64,000 nucleotides of DNA from Variovorax boronicumulans NBRC 103145 (GTDB taxonomy: Bacteria; Pseudomonadota; Gammaproteobacteria; Burkholderiales; Burkholderiaceae_C), in the NCBI RefSeq assembly GCF_001591345.1, contig NZ_BCUS01000004.1, forward strand, positions 1-64,000. The letters are read 5' to 3'. The notes under the pieces are model-generated. The model had not been told where the DNA came from. It ran no database searches and saw nothing but the letters and a program-made list of their open reading frames with translations. Both the position numbers and the translations under genes were made by a program. Below, one piece after another: positions 1 to 8,033 of the stretch (the first letter of the stretch is position 1; each line of letters starts with the position of its first letter).

Positions 1-141
1 GGGAACGGCCAGGCAGGGCGTGCGGCATGGCTTGGCCTCGCCCGCCGCATGCGCGCGCGCGCCGTGCAGCGCGATCACCGTCGCGACCACCGCCGTCACT
101 GCAAGGGCAAGGGGCGAAACACGCGCCGGGTAGATCGTCAT
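1..141 (-). CDS. Start of an unidentified secreted protein (partial)
   Basis: The reverse strand opens with ATG at 141 and stays open to the window edge, giving 47 codons. The first 34 or so residues look like a signal peptide: a short N-terminus with one Arg, a long Ala/Val/Leu core (LALAVTAVVATVIAL) and an Ala-rich exit (ARAHAAGEA). Two cysteines follow (KPCRTPC). I do not recognise a family from so short a stretch. It reads toward the left edge, so the body of the protein lies outside. No clear Shine-Dalgarno sequence is visible, so the call rests on the signal-like N-terminus and the open frame. Confidence 0.4.
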   Translation of the reverse strand, partial: MTIYPARVSPLALAVTAVVATVIALHGARAHAAGEAKPCRTPCLAVP

Positions 142-274
142 CAGCCGGCAAATGTAGGGGCGCGAACGCCGCTCGCCAGCCCACCAAACGGCCACCCCTG
201 CCAAACGGCATAGGGCTAGCGCTGTCGCTCAGTCGGGCAAAAGTTCGCGAAAAGCGCGGGAGAAATGGGGGCCG

Positions 275-1225
275 TCAGGGCAACCACTGCACCCAGGTCA
301 TCACCAGGGTGAGCGTGCCCAGCGCCAGCACGGTCGACACGGCGACGCTGGCCGTGACCAGGTCTTCGGCACTGCGGTAGCGCTGCGAGAACAGGAACAC
401 GTTGGCGCCGATGGGCAGCGCCGCCGCCACCACCATCACGGTGAGCGGAATGCCGCGCACGCCCAGCAGCCAGCCGATGAGCGCCACCAGCAGCGGGTGC
501 ACGAGGTTCTTCACCAGCGCCTGCACCAGCGCGCCGCGCCAGTGGCGCCCGATGGGCGTGAGCGCGAGCGTGATGCCCACCATCACCAGCGCGACCGGCC
601 CGAAGGCCTGGCCCAGCAGCTGGATCGGCTTGTCGATCACCTCGGGCATCACGAGCCCCGTCTGAGCGAACAGCAGGCCCGCGATGATGGGCAGCGGCAC
701 CGGATGGATGATGGCGTTGCGCAACGCGCGCCCCACGGTGCGCGCCATGGAGCGCCGGTCGGCGCCGCTCACCGCCGCGTGCTCGCGCGCCACGGCCAGC
801 TCGAGCACCACGGTGGCGCTGGTCATGAGCACGAGCGAATGCAGCGAGATCAGCGTGAGCAGCACCACCATGCCGGGCTCGCCGTAGGCCAGGCCGATCA
901 GCGCGATGCCGATCATCACAGTGTTGCTGTAGGTGTTGGCCAGCGCGAGCACCGCGCCCGTGCGGTTGAAGCCGCGCCACGCGAGCGTGGCCGCGAACAG
1001 CAGGCCCGAGGCGATGAAGTACGCCGCCACGGGCTTCAGTCTCAACTCCTGCACGTGCACCGTGCTCATGGCGCGGAACAGCAGCGCGGGCGCGAGCAGC
1101 AGGAAGATGAGGTTCGACAGGTCTTTCACCGCATTGCCGCCGATCCACCGGCGCCGTCCGGCGAGGTAGCCGGCGGCAATGAGGAGAACGACGGGCAGCA
1201 GGGAAGAAATGACGAACGAATTCAC
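275..1225 (-). CDS. AEC (auxin efflux carrier) family permease
   Basis: This 316-residue protein is mostly membrane spans, with about ten hydrophobic segments in two halves separated by a hydrophilic loop near residues 150-170 (AREHAAVSGADRRSMART). That is the layout of AEC transporters. The N-terminus (SSLLPVVLLIAAGYLAGRR) and the Asn-containing segment ANTYSNTVMIGIAL are typical of the family. Members export or import organic anions such as malonate or auxin-like acids; the substrate here cannot be read. The start is GTG at 1225. It follows the TonB receptor gene by 43 bases on the same strand and could be read through from it, but no functional link is evident. Confidence 0.85.
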   Translation of the reverse strand: MNSFVISSLLPVVLLIAAGYLAGRRRWIGGNAVKDLSNLIFLLLAPALLFRAMSTVHVQELRLKPVAAYFIASGLLFAATLAWRGFNRTGAVLALANTYSNTVMIGIALIGLAYGEPGMVVLLTLISLHSLVLMTSATVVLELAVAREHAAVSGADRRSMARTVGRALRNAIIHPVPLPIIAGLLFAQTGLVMPEVIDKPIQLLGQAFGPVALVMVGITLALTPIGRHWRGALVQALVKNLVHPLLVALIGWLLGVRGIPLTVMVVAAALPIGANVFLFSQRYRSAEDLVTASVAVSTVLALGTLTLVMTWVQWLP

Positions 1226-1268
1226 CCGGCGAGGATAGCGCGCGCCCGTCGCTCAAAAGATCGGAACG

Positions 1269-3365
1269 TCAGAACGTGACGCGCAGGCCCACCTTCAGCG
1301 AACGCCCCGGCAGCGGCGCCTTCGGGAACACCGTGGTCGTCAGGATCGAGGTCGGCGTGTAGGCCAGCGTGTTCCCGATGTTGTCCATGCGCGCGTACCA
1401 GGTGAGGTTGGCGCGCTGCACCTTCATGCGGTAGCTGATGGACGCGTTCCACAGCGTGTACGCGTCCGTCTCGCGCGCGCCCACGCTCGGCACCCGGCGC
1501 TGCGCCGCGTTGTAGTCGAAGCCGACGCGCGCGGTCCACGGCCCGTTGCCGTAGGCCAGCGTGGCGCCCAGGCGCAGCGGCGCGATGCGCGGCAGCGGCT
1601 CGCCGGTGTCGAGGTTCTTCGCGCGCACGATGTCGCCGCGCCATTCGAGGTCGAGCGTGCCCGCGTCGGCCATGCGCGCGAAGCCGTCGGTGCCCAGCAG
1701 CCGCAGGTTGCCGTTGGCCTCGATGCCGGTGAAGCGCGCGCGCATGCCGCCGTAGCGGTACTCGGCCAGCGTGTCGGTCACTTCGGGGTCGGTGACGACC
1801 TGCCCTTCTTCATCGAGCGTGCGGCCCGACGCGGTCAGGCCGATGTAGTTGCGAAAGCGCGTGACATACGCGTTCACGCGGGCCGTGTTCGGGCCCGACT
1901 TCCACTGCGCGCCCAGGTCGAAGCCGGTGGACTTTTCCTTGCCCAGGTTCGGGTCGCCCACTTCCCAGGCCGCCGTGGCCACGTGCGGGCCGTTGGCGAG
2001 CAGCTCGTAGTCTTTCGGTGCGCGCTCGGTGTAGGCCAGGTTCGAGGTCAGCTGCCACTGCGGCGTGAGGTTGACCAGCGCGCCGAACGCCGCGCTGTGC
2101 GGGTTGAAGCTGCGCTCGCCGATGGCGAAGCGCGTCACCGACAGGTCGTCGGGGTAGCCCAGCGAGCGCACCGTGACCTTCTCGGTGCGCGCGCCGAAGC
2201 TCAGGCGACCCCACGAGGTGCCGAGCTCTTCGTGCAGGAACAGCGCGTTGGAGCGCGTGCGGCTGTGCGGCGCGAAAGCCTCCGAGCCGTCGGCGGCGAA
2301 ACGGTTGGTCTCGCGGCTGAAGCCGACCAGGCCTTCGAGGTTGCCGATCTTCTCGTGCCGCGCCTCGATGCGCAGGTCGTTGCTCAGGTTCGAGAAAGTG
2401 GTGCCGGCCTCGCGGCCCTCGAACTCGGTGTGGCGGTAATCGGTGCGGCTCACCTTCGCGTGGATGCTGCGGATGAAGCCGCCCGGGCGCCACTCGCCTT
2501 CCAGCGCGTAGCGGTCGGACTTCATGCCGATGGTCACGTCGTCCTCGGCCACGGTGCCGTAGTTGCTGCGGTAGGTGCTGGCCGAGGCGCCGATCCAGCC
2601 CTGGCTGAAGAACAGCGTGCCGCCGACCGCGCCGCCGTGCGCCTCGTTCTGCGAGTTGCAGATGCGGCGCGCGAGCGACAGGCGCCCGGGCTTGCTGCAT
2701 TCGAGGTCGACCGGCACCGCCACGTCCTTCGAATCGCGGTTGAAGGCGTCGACGTGCAGGGCGAAGCGGTCGTTGCCGCCTTCAAGCAGCACGCCGCCGC
2801 TCTTTTCCTTGTTGCCGCTGGCGTAGCCCAGTTCGGCACGGCCGCCGAAGCCGTTGATGGGCTCGGTCGGGATGCGGTTGTCGATCACGTTGACCACGCC
2901 GCCCACCGCGCTGCCGCCGTACTGCAGCGCCGAGGGGCCGCGCAGCACCTCGATGCGCTCGGTCACCAGCGCATCGACGGGCACCGCGTGGTCGTAGCTC
3001 AGCGCCGAGGCGTCGGGCGCGCCGCCGCCGTTCTGCAGGATGCGGATGCGGTCGCCGTCCTGCCCGCGGATGCTGGGGCGGCTGGCGTTGGGGCCGAAGT
3101 AGCTGCTGCTCACGCCGGGCAGGTTGTTCAACGTTTCGCCCAACGTCGATTCGGAGCGCAGCAGCAGCTGGTCGCCCGACAGCGAAGTGGTCGGCGCGAT
3201 CAGGTCGCTCGCGCCCAGCGGGTTGCCGGTGACGGTGACCTCGCGCAGGCTGGCTGAGTCAGCAGCCGGGGCGGCGGCGGTGTCGGCGGTCTGGGCCAGG
3301 CTCGCCACCGAGGCGAGCGAAAGAACGGCAGCGCCGATGGCGTTGCGACGGAATTGGGGGGTCAT
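1269..3365 (-). CDS. TonB-dependent outer-membrane receptor, ZnuD-like (zinc uptake)
   Basis: The 698-residue protein has a signal peptide (about 1-24), a plug domain (about 40-165, with LNNLPGVSSSYFG, RPSIRGQDGDRIRILQNG and IEVLRGPSALQYGG) and a C-terminal beta-barrel ending in Phe, as barrel proteins do. A loop holding two cysteines (DLECSKPGRLSLARRICNS) resembles the Cys-bounded loop of the zinc receptor ZnuD. The gene just upstream is a small His-rich membrane protein often found beside such receptors. TonB receptors import scarce ligands across the outer membrane; zinc is inferred from these resemblances. No STN signalling domain is present, unlike the siderophore receptor at 32337. No Zur site could be identified. 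Confidence 0.8.
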   Translation of the reverse strand: MTPQFRRNAIGAAVLSLASVASLAQTADTAAAPAADSASLREVTVTGNPLGASDLIAPTTSLSGDQLLLRSESTLGETLNNLPGVSSSYFGPNASRPSIRGQDGDRIRILQNGGGAPDASALSYDHAVPVDALVTERIEVLRGPSALQYGGSAVGGVVNVIDNRIPTEPINGFGGRAELGYASGNKEKSGGVLLEGGNDRFALHVDAFNRDSKDVAVPVDLECSKPGRLSLARRICNSQNEAHGGAVGGTLFFSQGWIGASASTYRSNYGTVAEDDVTIGMKSDRYALEGEWRPGGFIRSIHAKVSRTDYRHTEFEGREAGTTFSNLSNDLRIEARHEKIGNLEGLVGFSRETNRFAADGSEAFAPHSRTRSNALFLHEELGTSWGRLSFGARTEKVTVRSLGYPDDLSVTRFAIGERSFNPHSAAFGALVNLTPQWQLTSNLAYTERAPKDYELLANGPHVATAAWEVGDPNLGKEKSTGFDLGAQWKSGPNTARVNAYVTRFRNYIGLTASGRTLDEEGQVVTDPEVTDTLAEYRYGGMRARFTGIEANGNLRLLGTDGFARMADAGTLDLEWRGDIVRAKNLDTGEPLPRIAPLRLGATLAYGNGPWTARVGFDYNAAQRRVPSVGARETDAYTLWNASISYRMKVQRANLTWYARMDNIGNTLAYTPTSILTTTVFPKAPLPGRSLKVGLRVTF

Positions 3366-3448
3366 GAAGAAGGAACACTCGTTGAATCGGGGAACGACCG
3401 GCCGCCCTCACCCGCCCGAAGGGGTGCGGCAACCGGAACACGGGGGAT

Positions 3449-3844
3449 TCAGCGAGTGGACGGCGGGCCGCGCGCGTCGAAGAGCGCGACCCAGCGGGCG
3501 ATGGCTTCGCCCTGCAGATAAGCAAACGTGGCCGCCGGCAACAGCATCGGCAGCACCACCAGCGGCACGCCGGGCACGCCCGTGCCGTGCGCCAGCTGGT
3601 CGTACAGGCGGCAGTCGGCGTCGTCGTGCACGCCGAACAGGCTGGCCAGCGTGTGGCCGCTGTCGTGCCGGTGCGCGGCCTGCGCCTGCGCCGCCGCTGC
3701 AGCGGCGGGCAGGCCCGGCACGTGCAGCGAACGGTGCATCAGCCCCATCGTGCCGGCGAACCAGAGCGCGAACGCCAGCGCGACGACGAGCGCGCGGGTG
3801 GCGCGCGTCATGCGGGTCGGGGTCTGGCGCAGGGTGGTGGACAC
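3449..3844 (-). CDS. Small His-rich membrane protein, DUF2946-like
   Basis: The protein has 131 residues, with one N-terminal hydrophobic segment (ALVVALAFALWFAGTMGLM), a periplasmic His-rich stretch (AAHRHDSGHTLASLFGVH), the conserved-looking D.DCRLYDQL motif, and a second hydrophobic segment before a cytoplasmic tail. The combination of a His/Asp patch and CRLYDQL resembles DUF2946-type proteins found next to metal-acquisition genes. It lies 83 bases upstream of the ZnuD-like receptor on the same strand, so a role in zinc or copper handling is likely but not shown. The start used is GTG at 3844; ATG at 3811 is an alternative that keeps the whole first membrane segment. Confidence 0.7.
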   Translation of the reverse strand: MSTTLRQTPTRMTRATRALVVALAFALWFAGTMGLMHRSLHVPGLPAAAAAAQAQAAHRHDSGHTLASLFGVHDDADCRLYDQLAHGTGVPGVPLVVLPMLLPAATFAYLQGEAIARWVALFDARGPPSTR

Positions 3845-3863
3845 GGGGCGTGAAAGAAGGGAC

Positions 3864-4415
3864 TCAGGCTTTGACGCGCGAAGCGAAGGTCTTCTGGAAC
3901 TTCTCGACCTTCGGGCCGACCACGAACGCGCAGTAGCCCTGGTTCGGGTGGTTCAGGAAGTAGTCCTGGTGGTAGGCCTCGGCCGTCGAGTAGTTGGCCA
4001 GCGGCGCCACTTCGGTCACCACGGGCGAGCTGTAGGTCTTGCTGGCCTCGATCTCGCGGATGACAGCGTCGGCCACTTCTTTCTGGGCGTCGCTCGTGGT
4101 GTAGATGCCGCTGCGGTACTGGGTGCCGACGTCGTTGCCCTGGCGGTTGAGGGTGGTGGGGTCGTGCACCACGAAGAAGATCTCGAGCAGCTCGCGCAGG
4201 CTGATCTGCGACGGGTCGAATTCGAGCTTCACGACCTCGGCATGGCCGGTGCGGCCGGTGCAGATCTGCTCGTAGCTCGGGTTCAGGGTCTGGCCGTTGC
4301 TGTAGCCCGATTCGACGTCCAGCACGCCCTGCACCCGGTCGAACACCGCCTCGGTGCACCAGAAGCAGCCTCCGCCGAGCACGATGGTTTCGGTGGGCGA
4401 CGGTGAGGAAGACAT
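3864..4415 (-). CDS. msrA: Peptide methionine sulfoxide reductase A
   Basis: MsrA reduces S-methionine sulfoxide in proteins and free amino acid back to methionine, using a cysteine sulfenic acid cycle. The 183-residue protein carries the family signature GGGCFWCTEAVF at residues 14-25, with the catalytic cysteine in GCFWC. It also has the conserved segments SGYSNG, GRTGHAEVV and FFVVHDPTTLNRQGNDVGTQYRS. Its length is usual for a cytoplasmic MsrA. A further cysteine, in the NQGYCAFV segment, is a candidate resolving residue. The start is ATG at 4415, and the gene ends 19 bases before the His-rich membrane protein, so the two may share a transcript. Confidence 0.97.
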   Translation of the reverse strand: MSSSPSPTETIVLGGGCFWCTEAVFDRVQGVLDVESGYSNGQTLNPSYEQICTGRTGHAEVVKLEFDPSQISLRELLEIFFVVHDPTTLNRQGNDVGTQYRSGIYTTSDAQKEVADAVIREIEASKTYSSPVVTEVAPLANYSTAEAYHQDYFLNHPNQGYCAFVVGPKVEKFQKTFASRVKA

Positions 4416-4492
4416 GGCGCGGCTCCGGGTGGGTTGGAAAAAGCGGGGACCGGTATTGTCGCGGCTTGACGGGCCGGATGCCGGTCACTACA

Positions 4493-4510
4493 TTACTAAC
4501 CCGTCAGTCA
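4493..4510. promoter_or_regulatory. TetR-type operator upstream of the TetR gene
   Basis: TTACTAACCCGTCAGTCA is an imperfect palindrome with half-sites of the form TNACTNAC and GTNAGTNA, typical of TetR/AcrR operators. It ends 8 bases before the ATG of the TetR gene and lies between that gene and divergent msrA. It would suit autorepression and possibly control of msrA. This is read from the sequence; binding is inferred. Confidence 0.6.
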
Positions 4511-4518
4511 TTAACATC

Positions 4519-5196
4519 ATGGCCTCGCCCCGCTCCCTCGTCGACAAGTTCTGCCCGCTGCCGTCCAAGCGCGAGCGGCGCAAGGAAGCGCGTCCGGGCG
4601 AACTGCTGGCGGCGGCGCTCGACCTGTTCGTCGAAAAGGGCTTTGCCGCCACCCGCTCGGAAGAAGTGGCGGCCCGCGCCGGCGTGTCCAAGGGCACCCT
4701 CTTTCTTTACTTTCCGAGCAAGGAAGAGCTGTTCAAGGCCGTGGTGATCGAAAACCTCGGCGGCCGTTTCACAGAGTGGAACGCCGAGTTCGAGGCCTTC
4801 GAGGGCACGACGGCCGAGATGCTGCGCTACTGCATGAACGTCTGGTGGGAGCGCGTCGGCCTGACCAAGGCCTCGGGCCTGACCAAGCTGATGATGAGCG
4901 AAGGCGGCAATTTTCCCGAGCTGGCGGAGTTCTACCGCGAGCAGGTGGTGCGCCCCGGCCACGAGCTGCTGCGCCGCATCCTGCAGCGCGGCATCGACCG
5001 CGGCGAGTTCGTGCCCATGGACATCGACCACGCCATCTATTCGGTGGTTGCGCCCATGGTGTTCCTCATGCTCTGGAAGCATTCGGCCATGGTCTGCGTC
5101 GACGGCGTCAGCACGCTCGACCCCGAAAAATTCATCGCCACCCAGTGCGAAACCGTGCTTTACGGCCTGTGCGTGCGCCCCGGGAGCCCCGCATGA
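4519..5196 (+). CDS. TetR/AcrR family transcriptional regulator
   Basis: This 225-residue protein has the TetR DNA-binding domain at about residues 27-75: AALDLFVEKGFAATRSEEVAARAGVSKGTLFLYFPSKEELFKAVV. The helix-turn-helix and the GTLFLYF recognition segment are clear. The C-terminal two thirds form the ligand and dimer domain. The Lys/Arg-rich N-terminal extension (about 18-25) is common in this subfamily. ATG at 4519 is chosen because it sits directly after the palindromic operator. The effector is unknown. The nearest candidate targets are its own gene and divergent msrA; no efflux operon is adjacent. Confidence 0.88.
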   Translation: MASPRSLVDKFCPLPSKRERRKEARPGELLAAALDLFVEKGFAATRSEEVAARAGVSKGTLFLYFPSKEELFKAVVIENLGGRFTEWNAEFEAFEGTTAEMLRYCMNVWWERVGLTKASGLTKLMMSEGGNFPELAEFYREQVVRPGHELLRRILQRGIDRGEFVPMDIDHAIYSVVAPMVFLMLWKHSAMVCVDGVSTLDPEKFIATQCETVLYGLCVRPGSPA

Positions 5197-5290
5197 CGCC
5201 CGCCCGATGGCCGACTGGCGCGGTGGCGTCATCGACGCGACCTAAAATTGAAGGTTTGTCCCGTCCAGAGCCTTCAAGGAAAGCCACGCC

Positions 5291-5968
5291 ATGAACCCCA
5301 CGCCCACCCTCGAGCGCTTGCGCTTCAACATGATCGAACAGCAGATCCGTCCCTGGGACGTGCTGGAGTCGGACATCCTCGAGCTGCTGGCCGAGATTCA
5401 CCGCGAAGACTACGTGCCCGACGCGCACCGCACGCTGTCCTTCTTCGACATGGAACTGCCGCTGCTCGACGGCTCGGTGCCCGGCGAATTCATGCTGTCG
5501 CCCAAGGTCGAGGCCCGCACCCTGCAGGACCTGCACATCCAGAAGCACGAATCGGTGCTCGAGATCGGCACCGGCTCCGGCTTCATGGCCGCCCTGCTCG
5601 GCGCCCGCGCGGCCCAGGTGCTGTCGCTCGAGATCAACCCCGTGCTGGCCGCCCGTGCCGCCGAGACGCTGCGCAGCAACGGCGTGACGAACGTCGAAGT
5701 GCGCCACGCCGACGGCGCCGTGCCCCTGGCCAGCGGCCCGAGCTTCGACGTGATCGTGCTCAGCGGCTCGGTCGCGCGCATTCCGCAGAACCTGCTCGGT
5801 TCGCTCAAGGTCGGCGGCCGCCTGTCGGCCATCGTCGGCGACGAGCCCATGATGCGCGCCCATTTCGTGACCCGCACCAGCGAAAGCAAGTGGGAAACGA
5901 TCCAGCCCTGGGACACCGTGGCGCCGCGCCTGCTGAACTTCCCCGAGCCCTCGCGCTTCGCGTTCTGA
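5291..5968 (+). CDS. Protein-L-isoaspartate O-methyltransferase family protein
   Basis: The 225-residue protein is a Rossmann-fold methyltransferase of the PCMT family. It carries the SAM-binding motif LEIGTGSGFMAALLG at about residues 91-105, the acidic end of strand 2 (LSLEINP), and a post-II segment (FDVIVLSGSVARIP). The N-terminus (RFNMIEQQIRPWDV) is characteristic of the Pcm-like proteins that sit beside tolC in Burkholderiales. Canonical PCMT repairs isoaspartyl residues in damaged proteins, but whether this branch keeps that activity is uncertain. It leads a run with a rhodanese (16 bases on) and tolC. A Shine-Dalgarno-like AAGGA precedes the ATG. Confidence 0.88.
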   Translation: MNPTPTLERLRFNMIEQQIRPWDVLESDILELLAEIHREDYVPDAHRTLSFFDMELPLLDGSVPGEFMLSPKVEARTLQDLHIQKHESVLEIGTGSGFMAALLGARAAQVLSLEINPVLAARAAETLRSNGVTNVEVRHADGAVPLASGPSFDVIVLSGSVARIPQNLLGSLKVGGRLSAIVGDEPMMRAHFVTRTSESKWETIQPWDTVAPRLLNFPEPSRFAF

Positions 5969-5984
5969 TCGAGCGGCCCACCGA

Positions 5985-6338
5985 ATGATCGATCAAGTCC
6001 GCCCCGCCGACCTGGCCGCCTGGTTCGCACAGGACGCCGACGCCGCCCCGGTGCTGCTCGACGTGCGCGAGCCCTGGGAGCTGCAGACGGCGAACGTCGC
6101 GCCGCAGGGCTTCACGCTGGTCGCGATCCCGATGAACGAGATCCCCGGCCGGCTGGCCGAACTCGCCGCCGGCGACGGACAGCCCGCGCCGCGCATCGCC
6201 TGCCTGTGCCACCACGGCGCCCGCAGCCAGCGCGTGGCCGCTTTTCTGCACCAGAACGGCTTTGACTCGCTCGCCAACGTGGCGGGGGGCATCGACGCCT
6301 GGTCCGCGCAGCACGACCCGAACGTGCCGCGCTACTGA
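5985..6338 (+). CDS. Rhodanese-like domain protein (single domain)
   Basis: A 117-residue single rhodanese domain, with the entry motif VLLDVREPWEL near residues 24-34 and the active-site loop CLCHHGARSQ near residues 72-81. The second cysteine of CLC is the expected sulfur-carrying residue. It ends with the usual GGIDAWS segment. Such proteins move sulfane sulfur or sense redox state; the partner is unknown. It lies 16 bases after the methyltransferase gene and 24 bases before tolC on the same strand, so the three are probably co-transcribed. Confidence 0.92.
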   Translation: MIDQVRPADLAAWFAQDADAAPVLLDVREPWELQTANVAPQGFTLVAIPMNEIPGRLAELAAGDGQPAPRIACLCHHGARSQRVAAFLHQNGFDSLANVAGGIDAWSAQHDPNVPRY

Positions 6339-6362
6339 TTCTTTCCCTCCCAAGGACGTTCA

Positions 6363-7892
6363 ATGCCTCCCAGGCCCCGGCTTCTGCCTCTTTCCGCAGC
6401 CCTCGCAAGCGCCATTGCGAGCCTGCTCGCACTGCCGGCCCAGGGCCAGACACTGAACGAACTCTACGATTCCGCGCGCGGCTTCGATGCCACCTACCAG
6501 GGCGCGCGGGCCCAGTACGAGGCCAACCTGGCGCGCGCCGCGCAGGCCAAGGCCGGCATCCTGCCGGCCGTCGGGCTCACCGCGGGCGTGAACCGCAGCA
6601 ACCTGGACATCGACACCCTGACCGGCACCGGCCGCGGCAGCAGCGCCTCGCGCGACTTCACCACGCAGAACGTGGGCATCAATGCCACGCAGCCGCTGTA
6701 CCGCCCCGCCAACTGGGCCACCTACGAGCAAGGCAAGCGCCAGGCCGAAGTGGCGCAGGCGGTGCTCACCATCGCCGAGCAGGACCTCATCGTGCGTGTG
6801 AGCCAGGCCTACTTCGACGTGCTCGCCAGCCAGGACAGCCTGGCCCTGGTGCGCGCGCAGAAGGTGGCCGTGGCCGAGCAGCTGGCCTCGGCCAAGCGCA
6901 ACTTCGAGGTCGGCACTTCCACCATCACCGACTCGCGCGAGGCCCAGGCCCGCTACGACCTCGTGATCGCCCAGGAAATCGCCGCCGAGAACGACCTGCA
7001 GGTCAAGAAGGTGGTGCTTGACCAGCTGGTCGGCCGCCCGGGCAGCGTGCCCGTGCCGCTGGCCGCGCCGGTCGTGCTGCCGACCGCGCAGCCCGCCGAC
7101 ATCAACGCCTGGGTGGCGCAGGCCGACGAGGTGCATCCGGCGATCCGCCAGGCGCGCCTGGGCCTGGACGTGGCCGGGCTCGAGGTGCAGAAGGCGCAGG
7201 CCGGCCACAAGCCTACGCTGGACGCCAACCTCGGCTACAACGTCACCCGCAATCCGACCGGCACCAGCACCAGCACCGTGGGCACGCGCGTCAACGCCGC
7301 CACGGTCGGTGTCACCTTCAACCTGCCGCTGTTCGCGGGCTTTGCCACCGAGAACCGCATCAAGGAAACGCTGGCCCTCGAAGACCAGTCGCGCAGCGTG
7401 CTCGAGGGCACGCGCCGCAGCGTGGCGCAGGCCACGCGCGCGGCCTACCTCGGGCTGGTGTCGGGCGCCGGCCAGGTGAAGGCGCTCGAAGCCGCCGAAT
7501 CCTCCAGCCAGAGCGCACTCGACGCCAACAAGCTGGGCTACCAGGTGGGCGTGCGCATCAACATCGACGTGCTCAACTCGCAGAGCCAGCTGTTCCAGAC
7601 CAAGCGCGACCTCGCGCAGGCGCGCTACAACGTGCTGCTGGGCAACCTGAAGCTGCGCCAGGCCAACGGCACGCTGACCACCGACGACATGAACGCGATC
7701 AACGCGACGCTGGCGCGCAATGGCAGCACGCCTGCGGTGCCTGCCGCGACGACGGGTGCGCCCGTGGTGCCCGTGACGCCGCCGGCCATTCCGGTGGTGC
7801 CGCCGGTGCCGGTGCAGCCGTTCAACCCGCCCGCGCCGACGATGCCGTCGGCACCGCCGCCGCCGGTGATCCTGAACCCGCCGGTGCGCTGA
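6363..7892 (+). CDS. tolC: TolC family outer-membrane efflux/secretion protein
   Basis: The 509-residue protein has a signal peptide (about 1-28, ending LPAQGQ) and then the two-fold repeated TolC architecture of long coiled-coil helices and short barrel strands: TLNELYDSARGFDATYQGARAQYEANLARAAQAKAG, and later GVTFNLPLFAGFATENRIKE. It would trimerise as the outer-membrane channel of RND efflux pumps or type I secretion. The last 60 or so residues are a Pro/Val/Ala-rich low-complexity tail (VPATTGAPVVPVTPPAIPVVPPVPV), longer than in E. coli TolC and probably periplasmic. The methyltransferase and rhodanese genes lie upstream. A palindromic intergenic repeat follows the stop. Confidence 0.92.
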   Translation: MPPRPRLLPLSAALASAIASLLALPAQGQTLNELYDSARGFDATYQGARAQYEANLARAAQAKAGILPAVGLTAGVNRSNLDIDTLTGTGRGSSASRDFTTQNVGINATQPLYRPANWATYEQGKRQAEVAQAVLTIAEQDLIVRVSQAYFDVLASQDSLALVRAQKVAVAEQLASAKRNFEVGTSTITDSREAQARYDLVIAQEIAAENDLQVKKVVLDQLVGRPGSVPVPLAAPVVLPTAQPADINAWVAQADEVHPAIRQARLGLDVAGLEVQKAQAGHKPTLDANLGYNVTRNPTGTSTSTVGTRVNAATVGVTFNLPLFAGFATENRIKETLALEDQSRSVLEGTRRSVAQATRAAYLGLVSGAGQVKALEAAESSSQSALDANKLGYQVGVRINIDVLNSQSQLFQTKRDLAQARYNVLLGNLKLRQANGTLTTDDMNAINATLARNGSTPAVPAATTGAPVVPVTPPAIPVVPPVPVQPFNPPAPTMPSAPPPPVILNPPVR

Positions 7893-7910
7893 GAGAGGTT
7901 TCTGGTTTTT

Positions 7911-8022
7911 CTCCCTCCCCTTCCGGGGGAGGGTCGGGGTGGGGGCACGACGGCCTCGAACCCACAACAACGCTCGTTGGGCGCTTGCCCCCATCCCAGC
8001 CTTCCCCCGAAAGGGGAAGGAG
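7911..8022. repeat. Intergenic inverted repeat between tolC and waaA
   Basis: Two arms of about 36 bases (7911-7946 and 7987-8022) are imperfect reverse complements of each other, separated by a 40-base centre. Each arm contains its own small hairpin (CCCTCCCCTTCCGGGGGAGGG in arm one, CTTCCCCCGAAAGGGGAAGG in arm two). The element fills the space between the convergent tolC and waaA genes. It looks like a dispersed REP-like palindromic element and may also end transcription from both sides. Only one copy was noticed in this window. Confidence 0.65.
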
Positions 8023-8033
8023 CCAATGCGGAT

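Noticed and set aside
27..380. 117-residue open frame on the + strand at the left edge
   Set aside because: Arg/Ala/Pro-rich with no domain; the reverse strand carries a signal-peptide-like start and the end of the AEC permease.
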